In this document: positions 58,128-64,000 of the stretch, one piece after another | Layout: each line of letters opens with the position of its first letter | Position numbering within the stretch: position 1 is the first letter of the stretch | Assembly (NCBI GenBank): GCA_019914995.1 | Contig: CM034144.1 | Coordinates: 5,549,489 to 5,613,488 of the forward strand | DNA length: 64,000 nt | DNA from: Acanthochlamys bracteata | Lineage: Eukaryota; Streptophyta; Magnoliopsida; Pandanales; Velloziaceae | Reading direction: 5' to 3' | Notes under the pieces: generated by a model | What the model was told of the DNA's origin: nothing | Database searches by the model: none | What the model saw: the letters and a program-made list of their open reading frames with translations, nothing else | Translations under genes and position numbers: made by a program

Positions 58128-60962
58128 ATTTTCTGCGTGTGACGAAGAATTTCTAACAAAATAAATGTATTACTTCACGCTCTGATACTCGTAAGTATTT
58201 ATTCTATTCTTGAGAATTAAATTCATATAGGCATTCAATTGCTAGTCTGTTCAAAATTTAGCAAGACATTATTTATACTTCTCTCTATTTATTTAGCGTT
58301 TCAGGATATATACAATCGACGCCGTATAATTTTATCTTTTGGGTTTATCCTCGTCAAATAATACCAACTAACTCTTTCCAAGGAACTCTATAATAGAGGA
58401 TGGGATCTGTACAATTCTCTATGATTAGATTTTCTTTAGACGATCGACGAAATTTATATAATCAAAATGTACTTTCTAATTATGTTGACATTTTTTTTCA
58501 AAAACACAACTATCTCTTTTATGGCTGACGCAATTCTAAATTAATTATCGATTTTCTACGTCTTTACATGATCATCCAAAATATAACATATTTTTATCCC
58601 TTCATATTTGAAAACTAAATATTATTTAAGATTGATGTACTTATACGAACATCCTCTACAATCCATTTCAACTGTTGTTTCTATCATATCAACTATAAGA
58701 TCTTTTAATAGTTCCGAAATTTCTATAACCTCATTATCCCGATTATATTTTCAAAACATATGAAAGTTATTGGCCAAAAAATGAAATACCGCCATTCTCG
58801 ATAGAATGAACGTTCGAAAAACACGAAACGTGTCTCATTATGTTCGTAGTCAATAGGGCACGCTAATATTTTTCTACTGTGCTTGGATTTACACATTTAA
58901 ACATATTTTCTGCGTGTGAAACAAAATTTTTAACAAAATGAATATATCATCCCACGTTCTGAAACTCGTACGCATTTTTTCTTTTTTTCGTAATTAAATT
59001 CATATAGGCATTTAATTGTCAGCCTCTTCGAAATTTAGTAAAAAGTAATATATACTTCTCTCTATTCATTTGTCGTTTCAGCATATAAATAATACGGCAA
59101 CGTGCAATTTTATTTTTTAGATTTCTCCTCGCCCAACAATACAAATTAACTCCTTCCGAAGAACCACAAAATAGAGGATGGGATCTGTAAAATGCTTTAT
59201 GATTGAATTTTTTTAAACGATCGACGAAATATATAACATCAAAATGTACTCTTTAATTATCTTTATATATTTTTTCCAAAAACACAACTATCTTTTTTAT
59301 TACTAACGCGATGTCGAAAAAATTGACAATTATTTTCATCTTTATATAATCATCCAAAGTATAACGTACTGTTACCCTTTCATAATTGAAAACTAATATT
59401 GTATTAGATTGATGTACATATACGAATATCCTCTACCATCCATCTCAAGCGTTAACTCCAGATTCTCAACTATAATATCTCTGGATAGTTTTAAAATTAC
59501 TATAACATCATTTTTTCGCTTATATTTACAAAATATACGAAATTATTTGTTAAAAAATAGCAAATCAGAATACCGTCATTTTTAAAAAAAATAATGTTTG
59601 AAAAAGTACGAAACGATCTCATTATATTCGGAAGCAATACGTCAAACAATTATTTTTCTACTGTGTTTGGATATGCTCCCATAAACATATTTTCTGCGTT
59701 TGACACAGAATTTCTAACAAAATGAATGTATTACCTCACACTCTGATACTCGTAAGTATTTATTCTATTTTTGAGGATTAAATTTATATAGGCATTCAAT
59801 TGTCAGCCTCTTCAAACTTTAGCAAGACATTATTTATACTTCTCTCTATTTATTTATCATTTTAAGATATATACAATCGGTGCCATATAATTTTTTCTTT
59901 TAGGTTTTTTCTCGCCAAAAAATACCAATTAACTATTTCTAAGGAATTCTACAATAAAGGATGGGATCTGTACGATTCTTCATAATTAGATTTTCTTTAG
60001 ACGATCGACGAAATTTATATAATCAAAATGTACTCTCTAATTATTTTTACATTTTTTTTTTCAAAAACACAACTATCCTTTTTATGGCTGACGCGATTCT
60101 AAAAAAATTATCGATTTTCTCCGTCTTTAGACGATCATCCAAAATATAACATATTTTTATCCCTTCATATTTGAAAACTAAATATTTTTTAAAATTGATT
60201 TACTTATGCGAACATCCTATACCATACATTTTAATTGCTCCTTCTATCATGTCAACTATAATATCTTTTAATACTTCCGAAATTTGTATAATCTCATTGT
60301 CCTGATTAAATTTTCAAAACATATCAAAAAAATCAAAAAGCAGAATACCACCATTCTCGAAAAAATGAATGTTCGAAAAAGCACGAAACGGTCTAATTAT
60401 GTCCGGAGGCAATAGGGCACGCAAACATTCTTCCACTGTATTTGGATCTGCTCATATATACATATTTTCTGCGTGTGAAACAGAATTTCTAACAAAATCA
60501 ATATATGATCTCACGCTCTGATACTCGTAAGCATTTTCTTCTAGTTTTCGGAATTAAAATAATATACATTTCAATTGCCAGCCTCTTCGAAATTTACCAG
60601 GAAGTCATCTATATTTCTCTTCATTAATTTAGCGTTTCAGGATATAAATAATATGGCGACGCGCAATTTTATCTTTTAAAATTTTCATCGCCCAACAATA
60701 CTAATTAACAACTTCCGAAGAACTCCAAAATAGAAGATGTATTTATACATTTCTTTATGATCGGATTTCTTTATACAATCGATGAAATGTATGACATCAA
60801 AATGTACTCTTTAACTATCTTTACATATTCTTTACAAAAATACAACTATTCGTTTTATTTCTGACGCGATCTCAAAAAAATTGTCAGTTTTTTCCATCTT
60901 TATATAATCATCCAAAATATAACATATTTTTACTCTTTCATACTTGAATACTAAATATTGTA

Positions 60963-61262
60963 TTAGATTGATGTACATATACGAACATCCTCTATCATCC
61001 ATCTCAAGTGCTTCCTCAAGATTGTCAACGAATCTCTAGATAGTTTTAAAATTATTATAACCTCATTTTTCTGCGTATGTTTCGAAAATATACGAAACTT
61101 ACAGGCTAAAAAGTAGAAAATCAGAATACCGTTATTTTTAAAAGAAAGAATGTTTGAAGAAGTACGAAACGGTCTCATTATGTTCGGAGGCAATACGTCA
61201 TACAAATATTTTTCTACTGTGTTTGGATCTGCTTCTTTAAACATATTTTCTGCGTGTGACAC
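60963..61262 (-). pseudogene. Coding-like segment of an A unit, longest open stretch in the array
   Basis: Ninety-nine codons are open from MSHAENMFKEADPNTVEKYL through PPNIMRPFRTSSN and an aromatic stretch to MIEDVRICTSI. Comparison with other units shows small indels that change the frame after about residue 60. It is probably a relic rather than a gene; function unknown. Confidence 0.4.
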
Positions 61263-64000
61263 AAAATTTCTAACAAAATAAATGTATTACATCACGCTTT
61301 GATACTCGTAAGAATTTATTCTACTTTTGAGGATTAAATTCATATAGGCATTCAATTGCCAGTCTTTTCAAAATTTAGCAAGACGGTTGTTTATATTTCT
61401 CTCCATTTATTTAGTCTTTTAGGAAATATATAATCGGCGACGTATAATTTTATCTTTTATGTTTCTCCTCGCCCAATAATACCAATTAATTTTTTTCAAA
61501 GAATTCTATAATAAAAGATGGAATCTGTAAAATTCTTCATAATTAGATTGTATTTACACGATCGACAAAATGTATATAATCAAAATGTACTCTCTAATTA
61601 TATTTATGTTTCTTTTTCAAACACACGAAGATCTGTTTATTACTGACGCGATTCTAAAGAAATTATGGGTTTCTCCATCTTTATATGATTATCTAAAATA
61701 TAACATATTTTCACCCCTTCATATTTGAAAACTAAATATTGTTTAAGATTGATGTATCTATGCGGATATCCTCTACCATCCCTTTTAAGTGATCCTTCTA
61801 TCATTCAACTATAAGATCTCTTAATAGTTTCAAAATTTTTATAACCTCATTGTCCCGATTATATTCTCAAAATACATAAAAGTTATTGGCTAAAAAATCA
61901 AAAAATAGAATACCGCCCTTCTCGAAAAGATGACTGTTCGAAAAAACACGAAACAGTCTCATTATATTCGGAGGCAATAGGGCACACAAATATTCTTCTA
62001 CTGTGCTTGAATCTACACACTTAAATATTTTTTGTTCGTGTGACACAGAATTTCTAACAAAATAAATATATGATCTCATGCTCTGATACTCGTAAGTATA
62101 TTTTCTATTTTTCGGATTTAAATTGATTAGACATTTAATTGCAAGCCTCTTCGAAATTTAGAAGGAAGTCATCTATACTTCTCTCCATTCATTTGGCATT
62201 TCAAGATATAAATAATACGGCGATGCGCAATTTTAACTTTTATATCTCTCATCGCCCAACAATACTAATTTACTCATTCCAAAGAACTACAAAATAGAGG
62301 ATGTGATCTATACAGTTCTCTATGAACGAATTTCTTTAAACGATCGACGAAATTTATGACATCAAAATATACTTGTTAATTATCTTTACATATTTTTTCT
62401 AAAAATACAACTATTCTTTTTATTACTAACGCGATGTCGAAAAAATTATCAACATTTACCATCTTTATATAATCATCCAAAATATAACATACTTTTACCC
62501 TTTTATACTTGAAAACTAAATATTGTATGAGATTGATGTACCTATACGGACATCCTACTATCTATCTCAAGCGCTCCTTTCAGATTGTCAACTATAAGAT
62601 CTTTGAGTAGTTCTAAAATTACTATAATATTATTGTTCCGGTTATATTTTCAAAACATATGAAAGTTATTAGCTAAAAAATAGAAACTCAGAATACCATC
62701 ATTCTCGAAAAAAAAAAATGTTCACAAAAGTACGAAACGGTTTCATTATGTTCGGAAGCAATATGACACACAAATATTTTTCTACTGTGTTTGGATCTGC
62801 TCCATTAAATATATTTTCTACGTGTGACACAGAATTTCTAACAAAATAAATATATGACCTTACACTATGATACTCGTAAACATTTATTCTATTTTAGAGA
62901 TTAAATTTATATAGTCATTCAATTGCCAGCCTTTTCAAAATTTAGCAAAAGTTTTTTATACTTTCCTCCACTTATTTTGCATTTTAGGATATATATAATC
63001 GGCGACATAATTTTATGTTTTAGCTTTCTCCTCGCCCAACAATACCAATTTATTCTTTCCAAAAAACTCTTGAATAGAGGATGAAATATGTACAATTCTG
63101 CACGATTAGATTTTTTTTAGACGATTGATGAAATGTATATCATTAAGATGTACTTTCTAATTATCGTTACATTTTTTTTCCAAAAACACAGCTATCTCTT
63201 TATTACTAATGCGGATTCGAAAAAAATGTCGATTTTCTCTATCTTTATATGATAATTCAAAATATAACATATTTCACCGTTTCATAGTTGAAACTAAATA
63301 TTGTTTAAAATTGATGTACCTATACGGACATCTTCTACCATCCGTTTCAAGTGCTCCTTTTATCATATCAACTATAAGATCTCTTAATAATTCCAATATT
63401 TCTATAACCTCATTGTTCCGATTATATTCCCAAAACATATGAAAGTTATTGGCCAAAAATCGAAAAGCGAAATACCGCCATTTTCGAAAAGATGAATGTT
63501 CGAAAAAGTAGAAAACGGTCTAATTATGTTCGGATGCAATAGGACACGTAAGCATTCTTCTACTATTTTTGGATCTACTCTTTTAAATATGTTTTCTACG
63601 TTTGACATAAAATTTCTAACAAGATAAATATATGACATCACACTCTGATACTCGTACATATTTCTTCTATTTTCGTTATTAACTTCATATAGATAGTCTC
63701 TTCAAACTTTAGAAATAAGTACTATATACTTCTCTCCATTCATTTGTCGTCTCAAGATATAAATAATACGACGACGTGCAATTTTATCTTTTAGATTTCT
63801 TTTTGTCCAATAATATTAATTAACTATTTCCGAAGAACTTAACAACAGAGAATATGATCTTTGCAATTTTTTATTATTGGATTTATTTAAACAATTTTGA
63901 AATATATGACATCAAAATTTACTCTTTAATTATCTTTACATTCTTTTTCTAAAAACGCAACTATCTTTTTTATTACTGACGCGATTTCGAAAAAATTGTC

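Larger units (their letters stand above)
56313..64000 (-). repeat. Tandem array of about 780-bp units in a dimeric 1.56-kb higher-order pattern
   Basis: The anchor AAACGGTCT and its variants recur at 56504, 57288, 58050, 58826, 59611, 60386, 61167, 61951, 62735 and 63513, with steps of 762-785 bp. Units alternate between type A (CAATACGTCA-ACAAATATTTTTC, TGTTTGGATCTGCTC) and type B (CAATAGGGCACGCAAACATTC). A copies resemble other A copies more than the neighbouring B, so the higher-order period is about 1.56 kb. On the minus strand different units keep different parts open in a coding-like way: for example MFKGADPNTVEKYLCDVLLP at about 58127, GYRF-free variants near 61262 and 62079, and EGIKICYILDDHVKTEKIDN at about 57068. 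Stops and shifts interrupt every unit. The array starts near 56313, just upstream of the SmD1 promoter, and runs off the end of the window. I do not recognise the protein. Confidence 0.85.

Noticed and set aside
56313-64000. CRISPR or bacterial-type repeat array
   Set aside because: Units are about 780 bp with no short repeat-spacer structure, in a plant nuclear context.
1-64000. tRNA or rRNA genes
   Set aside because: No cloverleaf with A/B-box sequence or rRNA core sequence was seen; the only tRNA-related matches are retroelement primer sites.

Overview
The window is nuclear DNA of a flowering plant. It is strongly AT-rich and has spliced genes with canonical GT-AG introns, plant TATA boxes, a plant-type ATP-dependent phosphofructokinase, Sm protein D1, two RPM1-type CC-NBS-LRR resistance genes, a decayed PPR gene, copia elements with tRNA-Met-like primer sites, and many short AT-rich repeats. 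Codon use and gene types do not fix the species; I see no firm evidence for monocot or dicot.

Layout. 0.7-8.5 kb: two related two-exon genes for 10-cysteine secreted peptides (782-2095 and 8071-8515, both +), separated by an old copia element with a 5-bp target duplication (3984-7027). 9.7-13.1 kb: a two-exon phosphofructokinase on the minus strand with a 130-bp tandem duplication in its 3' flank. 16.0-19.2 kb: a PPR pseudogene, then on the other strand an ORF with a 30K-superfamily movement-protein-like domain that starts at a retroelement primer-site-like motif and has a stop followed by further open frame. 21.5-27.7 kb: a CC-NBS-LRR gene (+) broken by a frameshift in the LRR part, with a possible upstream 5' exon. 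30.6-33.2 kb: a promoter and first-exon-like stretch without a recognisable gene body, followed by a copia pol fragment. 35.1-38.0 kb: an intact 920-residue CC-NBS-LRR gene (-). 42.35-47.05 kb: a copia element with both LTRs and a TAAAT target duplication, but with stops and altered catalytic motifs. 52.0-56.3 kb: the four-exon SmD1 gene (-), with a LINE fragment in intron 2 and a housekeeping-type promoter. 56.3 kb to the end: a tandem array of 780-bp units in an alternating A/B (1.56-kb) higher-order pattern, whose minus strand looks like decayed coding sequence.

The spaces between genes are filled with a 200-260 bp AT-rich MITE-like family (at least 20 copies, some inside introns) and with decayed repeats rich in GATCCGAAT-like motifs.

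The functional cargo is two housekeeping genes (glycolysis and splicing) and two kinds of likely defence or signalling genes (NLRs and cysteine-rich peptides). Nothing shows that these act as one system. The most unusual parts are the paired 10-Cys peptide genes, the coding-like higher-order array, and the movement-protein-like ORF.
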